In this document: piece by piece, positions 6,806 through 12,493 of the stretch | Position numbering within the stretch: the stretch's first letter is position 1 | How the letters are laid out: the number at the start of each line of letters is the position of its first letter | Source: Candidatus Dojkabacteria bacterium UBA5209 | Lineage (GTDB): Bacteria > Patescibacteriota > Dojkabacteria > SC72 | Reading direction: 5' to 3' | Assembly: GCA_002412645.1 (NCBI GenBank) | Contig: DHVL01000019.1 | Location: 22,446-34,938 of the forward strand | Length of the DNA: 12,493 bases | Position numbers and translations under genes: made by a program | Notes under the pieces: model-generated | Told to the model about the DNA's origin: nothing | The model's input: only the letters and a program-made list of their open reading frames with translations | Database searches by the model: none

Positions 6806-8329
6806 ATGTTAAATATTAAAAATGTCTCTCTTCGTAGAGGAGAGCGAAATATATTAAAAAATATAGATCTATTCCTAGGGCAATATGAGAAGGTTGGTCT
6901 TGTTGGTGTTAATGGTGCTGGTAAATCTACTCTACTAAAGATAATAGTGGGGTTGGAGGAGGCAGACCTAGGAGAAATTAATTTCAATGGTACTTTGTCA
7001 TATCTTTCTCAAGAGGTACACAAAGAAATTGGAGAGAGAAACTTAAGTAAGATAGATGGTAGTGAATACAGTGTAAGTATAGGGGAATATTTAATTGTAG
7101 AAAGAGGTATTCAAGTAGAGGAATGGGAGATAAACAAGCTGCTTAATAATTTAAATATGAAAGACAAAAACAGTAATTCTGTTTTAAAAGAGCTTTCTGG
7201 TGGTCAAAAAATTAAGGTTGAATTAATTAGAATATTACTCGAGAAATCAGATCTATTAATATTAGATGAGCCAACAAATTTCTTAGATATTCCTTCTGCT
7301 CAATGGTTAATGGGATATCTTGTTAATTACCCTAATGCAGTAATAGTGGTGTCTCATGATTTAAGACTTATGAACAAGGGTATTTCTAAGATATGGTTTT
7401 TAAATGAAAATGAATCTAAGGTTGAAGTATTTAAGGGTAACTATGAAAAATTTTTAAAGCAGATTGCCCTTAGAGATGAATTACTTCTTAAGAGTCTTAA
7501 AAATCAGGAGCGAAAGGCAAAGAAGATATATGAGAGTGCAAAGATATTAGCAGGTAGGGGTTCTACTAAAGAAAAGGTCAAAGCTGCTAGAAAGTTTGAA
7601 TTAGCAGAAAAGGAAAGAGAAAAAGTAAAACAGATTGAAAAGAAGTTAGTAAAAAGTAAGAGAATGAAAATCTCTATCCCTACTCCACTAAATTGTAGTA
7701 GGAATGTTCTTACAGTAGAGAGTATATCTAAAGAATATATTAAGGGAGTACCTGTACTTAAGGGTATTTCTTTTGAAGTAGAAAAAAGAGAAAGGTTTGC
7801 AATAATAGGGAGAAATGGTGCAGGTAAGACCACTTTGCTTAAGATATTAGCAGGAAAACTTAAACAAACAAAAGGTAAATATGAATGGGGTGCTGGTACT
7901 TCTGTCGGATACTATTCTCAAGAGTATGAGGATTTAAAATATTCTAATACAGTTCTTGAGGATGTGTATGGTTTAGATTGGGGAGGTATGGATAGAAGAG
8001 CATTCTTGGGTAGATTCCTTATCTCTGGAGAGATGGTTTATCAAAAGGTTAAGACTCTTTCTGGTGGAGAGAAGACTAGATTGGCTTTGGCTAAACTTTT
8101 TGCAGGTAGACATAATGTATTACTTCTAGATGAACCTACTACATACTTAGATCCTGATTCTCAGAAGATACTTTTAGATTCTTTAAAGGAGTACAAAGGT
8201 ACAGTAATAATAGTGAGTCATGAACCAGAGTTTGTAAAGAAGTTAGGTATAGACAAAGTCCTCCTTATGCCAGAGGAAAAGTATGGATATTTCAAGGAGG
8301 AGTATATAGATATTGTAGGAATAGTTTAG
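6806..8329 (+). CDS. ABC-F family ATPase (translation factor/ribosome protection type)
   Basis: Soluble protein of 507 residues with two ABC domains in one chain and no TM segments, the hallmark of ABC-F proteins that act at the ribosomal E site. Domain 1: Walker A GVNGAGKS at 34-41, LSGGQ at 130-134, Walker B LLILDE at 150-155 within DEPTNFLD, His184. Linker about 216-296 is strongly basic and helical, with KAKKIYESAKILAGRGS near its middle. Domain 2: Walker A GRNGAGKT at 335-342, LSGGE at 418-422, Walker B ending in Glu443 within DEPTTYLD, His472. All ATPase residues are present. It is shorter than EttA or Uup (about 555-635); I see no EttA-type arm insertion in domain 1 and no Uup C-terminal coiled coil. 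Subfamily, and whether it is housekeeping or antibiotic-protective, cannot be decided. The gene stands alone with a consensus -10 box; its stop lies 4 nt from the convergent neighbour's stop. Confidence 0.93.
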   Translation: MLNIKNVSLRRGERNILKNIDLFLGQYEKVGLVGVNGAGKSTLLKIIVGLEEADLGEINFNGTLSYLSQEVHKEIGERNLSKIDGSEYSVSIGEYLIVERGIQVEEWEINKLLNNLNMKDKNSNSVLKELSGGQKIKVELIRILLEKSDLLILDEPTNFLDIPSAQWLMGYLVNYPNAVIVVSHDLRLMNKGISKIWFLNENESKVEVFKGNYEKFLKQIALRDELLLKSLKNQERKAKKIYESAKILAGRGSTKEKVKAARKFELAEKEREKVKQIEKKLVKSKRMKISIPTPLNCSRNVLTVESISKEYIKGVPVLKGISFEVEKRERFAIIGRNGAGKTTLLKILAGKLKQTKGKYEWGAGTSVGYYSQEYEDLKYSNTVLEDVYGLDWGGMDRRAFLGRFLISGEMVYQKVKTLSGGEKTRLALAKLFAGRHNVLLLDEPTTYLDPDSQKILLDSLKEYKGTVIIVSHEPEFVKKLGIDKVLLMPEEKYGYFKEEYIDIVGIV

Positions 8330-8333
8330 TAGT

Positions 8334-8864
8334 TTACTTTAATGATTGATTAAAGATATTTCTTACATTTGCCAAGGCAATTCCCATCTCTTCTCTGCTA
8401 ACATGTCTTTGTATATTTCTAGGAGCCCCATTCTCTCTCATATGTTGATCAAGTGTAAGGCCATTCCTAAGGATAGTTCTTTCTAGAATAGAGTCACCTT
8501 TTAATATATAGCTTGAACATATGACATTTAGTATTAGCAGGGATTCTTCCTTACTACTCGTATTGTAGATGCCGTTTAAACTTTTTAAAATTCTTACTGT
8601 TGTTGTATCAATCGCTTGGCTTAAATCTTTGGTTTCGATATTTTTGCTTTTTAGGTATTCTGTAAAACTGTCTAATGATTTCTCTGTTGTACTACCCATA
8701 GGGAAGCTTGAGGTTTCTTTCTCAATATTCTCTAAAGCTTTTTGAACTAGCTCTGGTGGTAACGAATAGATTGTATCTTCTAAGAAGGTATCGTAATCAA
8801 TATTATCTCCTTCATACTCATAGTAGGTATCTTTAAATTCAAAGTTATTATCTTTTAATTCCAT
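8334..8864 (-). CDS. Hypothetical protein, 176 residues, unrecognised
   Basis: I do not recognise this protein. Starting at ATG 8864 it begins MELKDNNFEFKDTYYEYEGD: a very acidic, Tyr-rich first 30 residues, then mostly helical-looking sequence (about 36-50, 60-75, 78-97, 103-120, 150-175). It has one Cys in the segment LNVICSSYILKGD and a basic stretch near residues 126-150 (ILRNGL, RENGAPRNIQRHVSREE). No signal peptide, TM segment, catalytic motif or repeat is visible, so it is probably cytosolic. A TTG at 8879 is in frame upstream, but ATG is preferred. It is flanked by an ABC-F gene (convergent, 4-nt gap) and a FAD dehydrogenase (divergent, 115-bp gap), so it forms its own transcription unit. 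Open frame length, codon use like its neighbours and a well-placed extended -10 box support a real gene. Confidence 0.75.
   Translation of the reverse strand: MELKDNNFEFKDTYYEYEGDNIDYDTFLEDTIYSLPPELVQKALENIEKETSSFPMGSTTEKSLDSFTEYLKSKNIETKDLSQAIDTTTVRILKSLNGIYNTSSKEESLLILNVICSSYILKGDSILERTILRNGLTLDQHMRENGAPRNIQRHVSREEMGIALANVRNIFNQSLK
8337..8355. repeat. Perfect inverted repeat at the ABC-F/hypothetical convergent junction
   Basis: CTTTAAT and ATTAAAG are separated by GATTG (7-bp stem, 5-nt loop). It begins 8 nt after the ABC-F stop and lies inside the last codons of the opposing gene. The stem is AU-rich and no long U-run follows on either strand, so it is at best a weak, possibly bidirectional terminator. 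The repeat is seen directly; its function is inferred. Confidence 0.5.
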
Positions 8865-8882
8865 AATAAAAATGCTCAATTA

Positions 8883-8897
8883 AGTATACCAGTATAC
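8883..8897 (-). promoter_or_regulatory. Extended -10 element of the hypothetical gene within a GTATAC-CA-GTATAC motif
   Basis: On the minus strand 8891-8883 reads TGGTATACT (TGn plus -10 hexamer), 18 nt before ATG 8864. It is embedded in two copies of the self-complementary hexamer GTATAC (8884-8889 and 8892-8897) separated by CA. A protein binding this paired site would cover the -10 box, so it could be an operator. That role is inferred; the promoter match and repeat are seen. Confidence 0.4.
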
Positions 8898-8944
8898 ATT
8901 ATTTCTGAAATCTTTTGTATATTGAATGTCCCTGTCAGAAAGGG

Positions 8945-8969
8945 TATATTTTACAGTCTAACCTAAATA
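8945..8969 (+). promoter_or_regulatory. Weak candidate -10 boxes for the FAD dehydrogenase gene
   Basis: TATATT at 8945-8950 would give a leader of about 22 nt. TAAATA at 8964-8969 ends 10 nt before ATG 8980 and would give a nearly leaderless mRNA. Neither has a clear -35 partner and there is no Shine-Dalgarno sequence before the ATG. Confidence 0.2.
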
Positions 8970-8979
8970 TCTATTAAGA

Positions 8980-10317
8980 ATGAAACAGTACGACTATATC
9001 CTAGTAGGTGCAGGCCCAGCAGGTATGTTCGCATGTAATGAAATTCTAAAGAAAGATCCTAAGGGTACGATAGCGCTAATAGATATGGGTAAGAAGATAG
9101 AGGACAGAAAGCCTAACGAAGTAATGATTGGTATAGGTGGTGCTGGTACTTTCTCAGATGGTAAACTTACATTAACGGCAAATCTCTCTCATGAGAAAGC
9201 ATTCCATTTAATCTCAAAATTTGAATATCAAAAGATCTTAGACTATGTAGATACCATATTTAATAAATATGGTATAGATGCAGAATATTTTCCTAAAGAG
9301 ACTGAAGAATTAAAGAAGCTAATTGAAGAAGCAGAATTAAATGATATAGAGCTAGTAACCAGAAAGGCTAGGCATGTTGGTACAGATAAACTTAAAATCT
9401 TTATACAGAAATTTCAAGATATTCTTCTTTCCAACGGAGTTGAAATACTTGCTCAGACTAAGATAGAGGATATTGTTGTAGAAAAGAAGAAAGTTGTTGG
9501 AGTAAAAACATCTGAAGGGAAAATAATCAAGGGTAAAAAAGTTCTTCTTGCACCTGGGCGTGTAAATGCCAGATGGCTACAAAAATTGGCAGATGTATAT
9601 GGCATTAAATATATCTATGACAAAGTAGAAGTTGGTGTAAGGGTTGAATTCCCTGCCTCGATAATGAAAAGACAAGCTGAGACTCTGTATGAAACTGTAT
9701 ATAGAGTTAGAACTAAAACATATCAAGACATTGTAAGAACTTTTTGTAGTTGTCCAAATGGTTTAGTAGCCATAGAGAAATACGAAAACTATGTATGTGT
9801 AAATGGTCATTCTAATTCTGATCATGGTAGTAAGAATTCTAACTTTGCATTCCTTTGTGAAGTTAATCTTAAAGAACCTTTAGAGAATTCTATTGCATAT
9901 GCTAAGTCAGTAGCAGAGTTAACATCATTACTTGGTGGTGGTAAGCCAATATTACAAACAGTCTACGATTTAAGAGATGGAAGAAGGAGTACGTGGTCTC
10001 GATTAGAGAAATCTTTTGTTGAACCATCTCTAAAAGATGTTGTACCAGGGGATATATCAATGGGTTTACCTCATAGAATGGTATTAAATATATTAGAAGG
10101 GTTAGAGCTATTAGATAAGGTGATGCCTGGTATTAATTCTGGTTCTACCCTACTTTATGCACCAGAGGTAAAATTCAGATCATCAAAAATTGAAACCAAG
10201 AAAAACTTAGAGACATCAATTAAGGGATTATTTGTTGCAGGAGATGCAGCAGGATTATCAGGATCAATTACAGGTGCAGCAGTAACAGGTGTAATGGCGG
10301 GTAGAGGTATGGTTTAA
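8980..10317 (+). CDS. FAD-dependent dehydrogenase, COG2509-like
   Basis: Flavoprotein of 445 residues, predicted cytosolic. The N-terminal dinucleotide-binding motif GAGPAG is at 10-15, after a beta strand (YDYILV). The family-typical GIGGAGTFSDGKL follows at 51-63. The middle region holds TFCSCPNG with Cys256 and Cys258, matching the TFCxCPxG segment seen in the uncharacterised FAD-dependent dehydrogenase family COG2509. The C-terminus has the second FAD-contact motif LFVAGDAAGLSGSITGAA before a final helix. Length and motifs are complete. The true substrate and electron acceptor of this family are not known to me, so no reaction is assigned; the two close cysteines might be redox-active, but that is speculation. 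It is monocistronic between a divergent orphan gene and a convergent HAD gene, with a 4-nt overlap of the two 3' ends. Confidence 0.9.
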   Translation: MKQYDYILVGAGPAGMFACNEILKKDPKGTIALIDMGKKIEDRKPNEVMIGIGGAGTFSDGKLTLTANLSHEKAFHLISKFEYQKILDYVDTIFNKYGIDAEYFPKETEELKKLIEEAELNDIELVTRKARHVGTDKLKIFIQKFQDILLSNGVEILAQTKIEDIVVEKKKVVGVKTSEGKIIKGKKVLLAPGRVNARWLQKLADVYGIKYIYDKVEVGVRVEFPASIMKRQAETLYETVYRVRTKTYQDIVRTFCSCPNGLVAIEKYENYVCVNGHSNSDHGSKNSNFAFLCEVNLKEPLENSIAYAKSVAELTSLLGGGKPILQTVYDLRDGRRSTWSRLEKSFVEPSLKDVVPGDISMGLPHRMVLNILEGLELLDKVMPGINSGSTLLYAPEVKFRSSKIETKKNLETSIKGLFVAGDAAGLSGSITGAAVTGVMAGRGMV

Positions 10318-11072
10318 AGAGTTAATAACTCTTCAATATCCGAGATTCTTAATATATTTCCATCTCCTTTTAGAACTGCATTTGATGAATATATACTATT
10401 GTTAATTAGCACTAGGTACTTAACTCCATTGGCTTGAGCAGGTAATATATCATCTCTTAGGTTATCTCCAACAATTAAAGTTGTATTTGGGTCAAAATTA
10501 AAACTTCTTAATGCTTCACCCCACCCCTCTTTATCCTTTTTACCTTCAAGAGGTGTTGAATGTAGGAGTATTGATATCTCTCTACCATATCTCTCTTTAA
10601 AGCTGTCTTGTATATACTTAACTTTTCTTTCTGTCCATTCATGTTGTGAATGAGAGTGTATTCCTATTGTAATACCGAGGGTATTAACCATATCAAGAAC
10701 AGGGAGAGATCCACTCTTAAGTTTGGGAGTTTGTTGATAGAAAAGTTCTACCTCTTTTTTCAAGTATGAATCTATTTCTTCTTCTTTAGAGAGATTGTCT
10801 CCATATATTCTAGTTATGGCTGCTTTCATGAGATTATCAAGTAGCATTGGGTGTCCAACTTCTTTATGTATGATGACCCCTTGTTCATATATTTTTTCTG
10901 CAATATTGGGTGTATTGTCTTCTAAGAGTTTAGAAACATGTTCTGCAATCAGAAGCATGTTAGTTTTGTAATACTCTCCTGTTTCAAAAAGAGTATCATC
11001 TAAATCAAAGATTACACTCTTTATATTCCCACTGGTAAAGATACTATCTTCTTTAAAATTGGTATTATTCAT
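10314..11072 (-). CDS. HAD-superfamily hydrolase
   Basis: Predicted cytosolic phosphatase-type enzyme of 252 residues. HAD motif I is VIFDLDDTLFE with nucleophile Asp23 and general acid/base Asp25. The helical cap lies at about 35-120. Motif II is IGIHSHS (Ser140 or Ser142), motif III probably one of the lysines in EGKKDKEGW (176-184), and motif IV GDNLRDDIL at 202-210 with acidic residues for Mg2+. The C-terminal ILRISDIEELL resembles the usual HAD-IA ending in which a helix follows the last strand. Substrate unknown; small phosphorylated metabolites are typical for the family. A TTGCAT/TAGAAT promoter with an 18-nt spacer sits 8 nt before the ATG, divergent from the band-7 gene. The stop overlaps the FAD gene's end by 4 nt. 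Confidence 0.88.
   Translation of the reverse strand: MNNTNFKEDSIFTSGNIKSVIFDLDDTLFETGEYYKTNMLLIAEHVSKLLEDNTPNIAEKIYEQGVIIHKEVGHPMLLDNLMKAAITRIYGDNLSKEEEIDSYLKKEVELFYQQTPKLKSGSLPVLDMVNTLGITIGIHSHSQHEWTERKVKYIQDSFKERYGREISILLHSTPLEGKKDKEGWGEALRSFNFDPNTTLIVGDNLRDDILPAQANGVKYLVLINNSIYSSNAVLKGDGNILRISDIEELLTL
10317..10333. repeat. Perfect inverted repeat at the FAD/HAD convergent stop codons
   Basis: AAGAGTTA and TAACTCTT flank a single A (8-bp palindromic arms; a realistic hairpin is 7 bp with loop AAT). It starts at the last base of the FAD gene stop and lies within the final codons of the HAD gene. On the minus strand only three T follow the stem. Possible compact terminator; not canonical. 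Confidence 0.5.
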
Positions 11073-11080
11073 ATCCTGTA

Positions 11081-11110
11081 ATTCTATCTTATATATCTAC
11101 TTTAATGCAA
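11081..11110 (-). promoter_or_regulatory. Promoter of the HAD gene
   Basis: Minus strand: TTGCAT (11110-11105), 18-nt spacer, TAGAAT (11086-11081), then 8 nt to ATG 11072. It is the best two-box promoter in the window; the -35 hexamer is identical to the one proposed for the ABC exporter operon. Transcription would begin within a base or two of the start codon. Confidence 0.5.
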
Positions 11111-11155
11111 AATGATTGAGAAAATATCTAAGATATCGTATATTAAAGGTATATA

Positions 11156-11169
11156 TCTAATATATTAGA
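11156..11169 (+). promoter_or_regulatory. 14-nt perfect palindrome overlapping the band-7 gene's -10 region
   Basis: TCTAATATATTAGA is perfectly self-complementary and contains TATATT (11161-11166), the most plausible -10 box, 12 nt before ATG 11179. The heptamer ATATCTA occurs three times in this divergent spacer (11093, 11124, 11153), the copies 31 and 29 nt apart. This could be an operator arrangement or chance in AT-rich DNA. Confidence 0.3.
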
Positions 11170-11178
11170 ACCTTTATT

Positions 11179-11931
11179 ATGGTATTCCTTTATATCTTTA
11201 TATTCTTCGTATTTATTACTGCTATGTCAGGTATTAGGGTTATACCAGAAGGCTTTAACGGATTAGTATTAACCTTGGGTAAATACTCTAGAACTTTATC
11301 CCCTGGTTTAAATTTTGTAATCCCCTACTTTGAGACAGTTCAAAAGGTAGATATCAGAGAGCAGGTTATGGATATCCCTAAACAGGAAGCAATAACTTTG
11401 GATAATGTGTCATGTATGATTGATGGTATTGTAAGGTTTAGGGTTGTTAATCCTCAGGTAGCAATTTTTAAGGTTCAAAATCACCAGAATCAAATATCTG
11501 CTAAATCACAAACGGCATTAAGAGACATTATAGGTAGTGTCTCTTTAGATGAATTACTTTCACAAAGGACCACGGTTGCAGAACAGATTAAAGCTATCGT
11601 TGATATGGCCGCAGAGAATTGGGGAGTAGATATATTGGCAGTAGAGATGCAAAATATTGAAATACCTTCAGATATGAAAAGAGCTATGGCTCAACAGGCA
11701 GAGGCTGAAAGAGACAGAAAGGCAAGAATCATTAAAGCAGAGGGAGAGAAAGAGGCATCTGTTAAACTTTCTGAAGCTGCAGGTATATTGGCAAAAAATC
11801 AGGGTGCATTATCTTTAAGAACCTTACAAACATTAAAAGAGATATCTGCAGATCCAGCACAAAAGATTATCATGACAATACCTAATGATTTCTTTGAGAT
11901 TGGAAATATTCTTAAATCTAAAAAAGAGTAA
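11179..11931 (+). CDS. Band 7/SPFH (stomatin-slipin-like) membrane protein
   Basis: Membrane scaffold-type protein of 250 residues. One N-terminal hydrophobic segment (2-17) anchors it. The SPFH/prohibitin domain follows (about 18-170), with family sequences VIPEGFNGLVLTLGKY, LSPGLNFVIPYFETVQKVDIR and the DIPKQEAITLDNV segment. The typical slipin stretch EIPSDMKRAMAQQAEAERDR (161-180) leads into an Ala/Glu-rich coiled coil (about 168-205, RKARIIKAEGEKEAS) that drives oligomerisation in this family. The C-terminal segment is short. Such proteins form large rings or microdomains and often partner with NfeD-type proteins or membrane proteases. No NfeD gene is adjacent here, since the next gene is on the opposite strand. 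The candidate promoter is in the divergent spacer shared with the HAD gene. The 3' end overlaps the DUF2779 gene by 14 nt. Confidence 0.92.
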   Translation: MVFLYIFIFFVFITAMSGIRVIPEGFNGLVLTLGKYSRTLSPGLNFVIPYFETVQKVDIREQVMDIPKQEAITLDNVSCMIDGIVRFRVVNPQVAIFKVQNHQNQISAKSQTALRDIIGSVSLDELLSQRTTVAEQIKAIVDMAAENWGVDILAVEMQNIEIPSDMKRAMAQQAEAERDRKARIIKAEGEKEASVKLSEAAGILAKNQGALSLRTLQTLKEISADPAQKIIMTIPNDFFEIGNILKSKKE

Positions 11932-12493
11932 GTAGATATTTATATATCTCTATCATAGCAAAAGTGTCTAGTTCGCAGTATCTAAGCATATTTTTATAAA
12001 GTGTGTTTTTCTCTTCTTCAGAGATATTTTTATAAACTAAAGTCTCCCAGCCGACCATTGCTTCCGTACCATTAGATATTTCCATCTCTTTGTATGAGAG
12101 TGATGGTACTAATACTGGTAATACTTTTTTAATACTCCAACTACCTTTAAACTTTGGATCGACATACATCTGTTTACTAAAGATATCTCCCAAGTCATAT
12201 ATTCGACTATTTATTTCTTCTAAAAAATCAAAATATATTGGATATATACGTGCCATCTCTTTGTTACATCCCATTTCAAACTTCTTGTTCCATACCAATA
12301 TACTCCCACTCCCTTTTACATCATTTTTAAGATGCTCAATTACTTCTTTAATAGGGTCATCTTTTGTAGTAGAGAGAAACTCTTTGTGGGATATTTCTTC
12401 ACTTTTTTCTAATATATGTAAGGAGTACTGGAAGACTACATTTTGATATGGCTTATGATTCTCATATCTCGGTATTGCCCATGAGTATGTTTC
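11918..12493 (-). CDS. DUF2779-domain protein, C-terminal part (cut by window edge)
   Basis: The minus-strand frame is open from base 12493 down to the TAG at 11920-11918 and gives the last 191 residues. An internal TTG at 12298-12296 is not the real start. The visible part begins ETYSWAIPRYENHKPYQNVV and continues through FQYSLHILE, a WNKKFE segment, DLGDIFSKQMYVDPKFKG, SIKKVLPVLVPSLSYKEM and YCELDTFAMIEIYKYL; this series matches the DUF2779 domain well. In that domain the first motif is usually D-F-E-T, so the cut falls between F and E. The spacing of D-x-E, W-N-x-x-F-E and Y-C-x-x-D resembles DEDD/RNase H-like 3'-5' exonucleases, so a nuclease role is plausible but inferred. Full-length family members often carry an N-terminal RecB/Cas4-like nuclease region, not visible here. 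Overlaps the 3' end of the band-7 gene. Confidence 0.85.
   Translation of the reverse strand, partial: ETYSWAIPRYENHKPYQNVVFQYSLHILEKSEEISHKEFLSTTKDDPIKEVIEHLKNDVKGSGSILVWNKKFEMGCNKEMARIYPIYFDFLEEINSRIYDLGDIFSKQMYVDPKFKGSWSIKKVLPVLVPSLSYKEMEISNGTEAMVGWETLVYKNISEEEKNTLYKNMLRYCELDTFAMIEIYKYLLTLF
11934..11949. repeat. Perfect inverted repeat just after the band-7 stop
   Basis: AGATAT and ATATCT enclose TTAT (6-bp stem, 4-nt loop), starting 3 nt after the band-7 TAA and lying inside the 3' coding end of the DUF2779 gene. Mostly A-U pairs, no adjacent U-run on the plus strand. Candidate weak terminator by analogy with the two other convergent junctions. Confidence 0.4.

Noticed and set aside
8930..8944. 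CCCT/AGGG inverted repeat with a 7-nt loop upstream of the FAD gene, considered as a riboswitch or attenuator.
   Set aside because: Only 4 bp, no conserved aptamer-like elements and no terminator after it; too small to support.
12296..12298. TTG as the start of a 126-residue protein at the right edge.
   Set aside because: The frame stays open upstream to the window end, and the upstream residues (PYQNVVFQYSLH and others) match the same DUF2779 domain, so this is an internal Leu codon.
1..12493. CRISPR array, insertion sequence, prophage or toxin-antitoxin pair.
   Set aside because: No spaced direct repeats, transposase, integrase, phage structural gene or small paired toxin-like genes were found; coding and composition look uniform throughout.

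Overview
The window is AT-rich (by eye about one-third G+C) and densely coded. It holds ten complete protein genes plus two cut by the window edges. I see no RNA genes, insertion sequences or CRISPR array. Single-copy housekeeping genes (peptide deformylase, TypA/BipA) are mixed with membrane and hypothetical genes. The MacB-like exporter has only two genes and no HlyD/TolC-type partner here. Intergenic gaps are under about 120 bp, and Arg is mostly AGA. These features fit a small-genome bacterium of the Patescibacteria/CPR type (Dojkabacteria- or Microgenomates-like). That placement is an inference from protein style and composition, not a phylogeny. All genes read with the standard bacterial code.

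Layout from left to right: (1) 1-290, minus: N-terminal part of a peptide deformylase, running off the left edge. (2) 342-2283, plus: an overlapping two-gene ABC exporter operon (LolD/MacB-type ATPase, then FtsX/MacB-type permease). (3) 2284-6706, minus, read right to left: a membrane-anchored subtilisin-family protease, a TspO/MBR-like multi-pass membrane protein joined to it by TAATG, then the ribosome-associated GTPase TypA/BipA with its own candidate promoter. (4) 6806-8329, plus: a short ABC-F protein. (5) 8334-8864, minus: an unrecognised 176-residue protein. (6) 8980-10317, plus: a COG2509-type FAD-dependent dehydrogenase. (7) 10314-11072, minus: a HAD-family hydrolase. (8) 11179-11931, plus: a stomatin/slipin-like band-7 membrane protein. 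(9) 11918-12493, minus: C-terminal DUF2779 domain of a protein that continues past the right edge.

Two structural themes run through the window. First, no start codon has a convincing Shine-Dalgarno sequence. Most starts that follow an intergenic gap have a -10-like hexamer (TATAAT, TAGAAT, TATATT or TATACA, sometimes with an upstream TG) only about 4-12 nt before the ATG, as expected for leaderless or nearly leaderless mRNAs. Second, all four convergent gene pairs meet with spacings of 0, +4, -4 and -14 nt. Three of these junctions carry a short perfect inverted repeat at or within a few bases of the stop codons, possible compact bidirectional terminators lying partly inside coding sequence.

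Functionally the genes fall into translation (deformylase, TypA, ABC-F) and the cell envelope (ABC exporter, secreted protease with membrane partner, band-7 protein). A redox flavoprotein, a HAD phosphatase, a probable nuclease-like domain and one orphan make up the rest. I see no obvious phage, defence island or biosynthetic cluster. The least explained items are the coupled protease/TspO-like pair, the orphan at 8334-8864 and the expression architecture.
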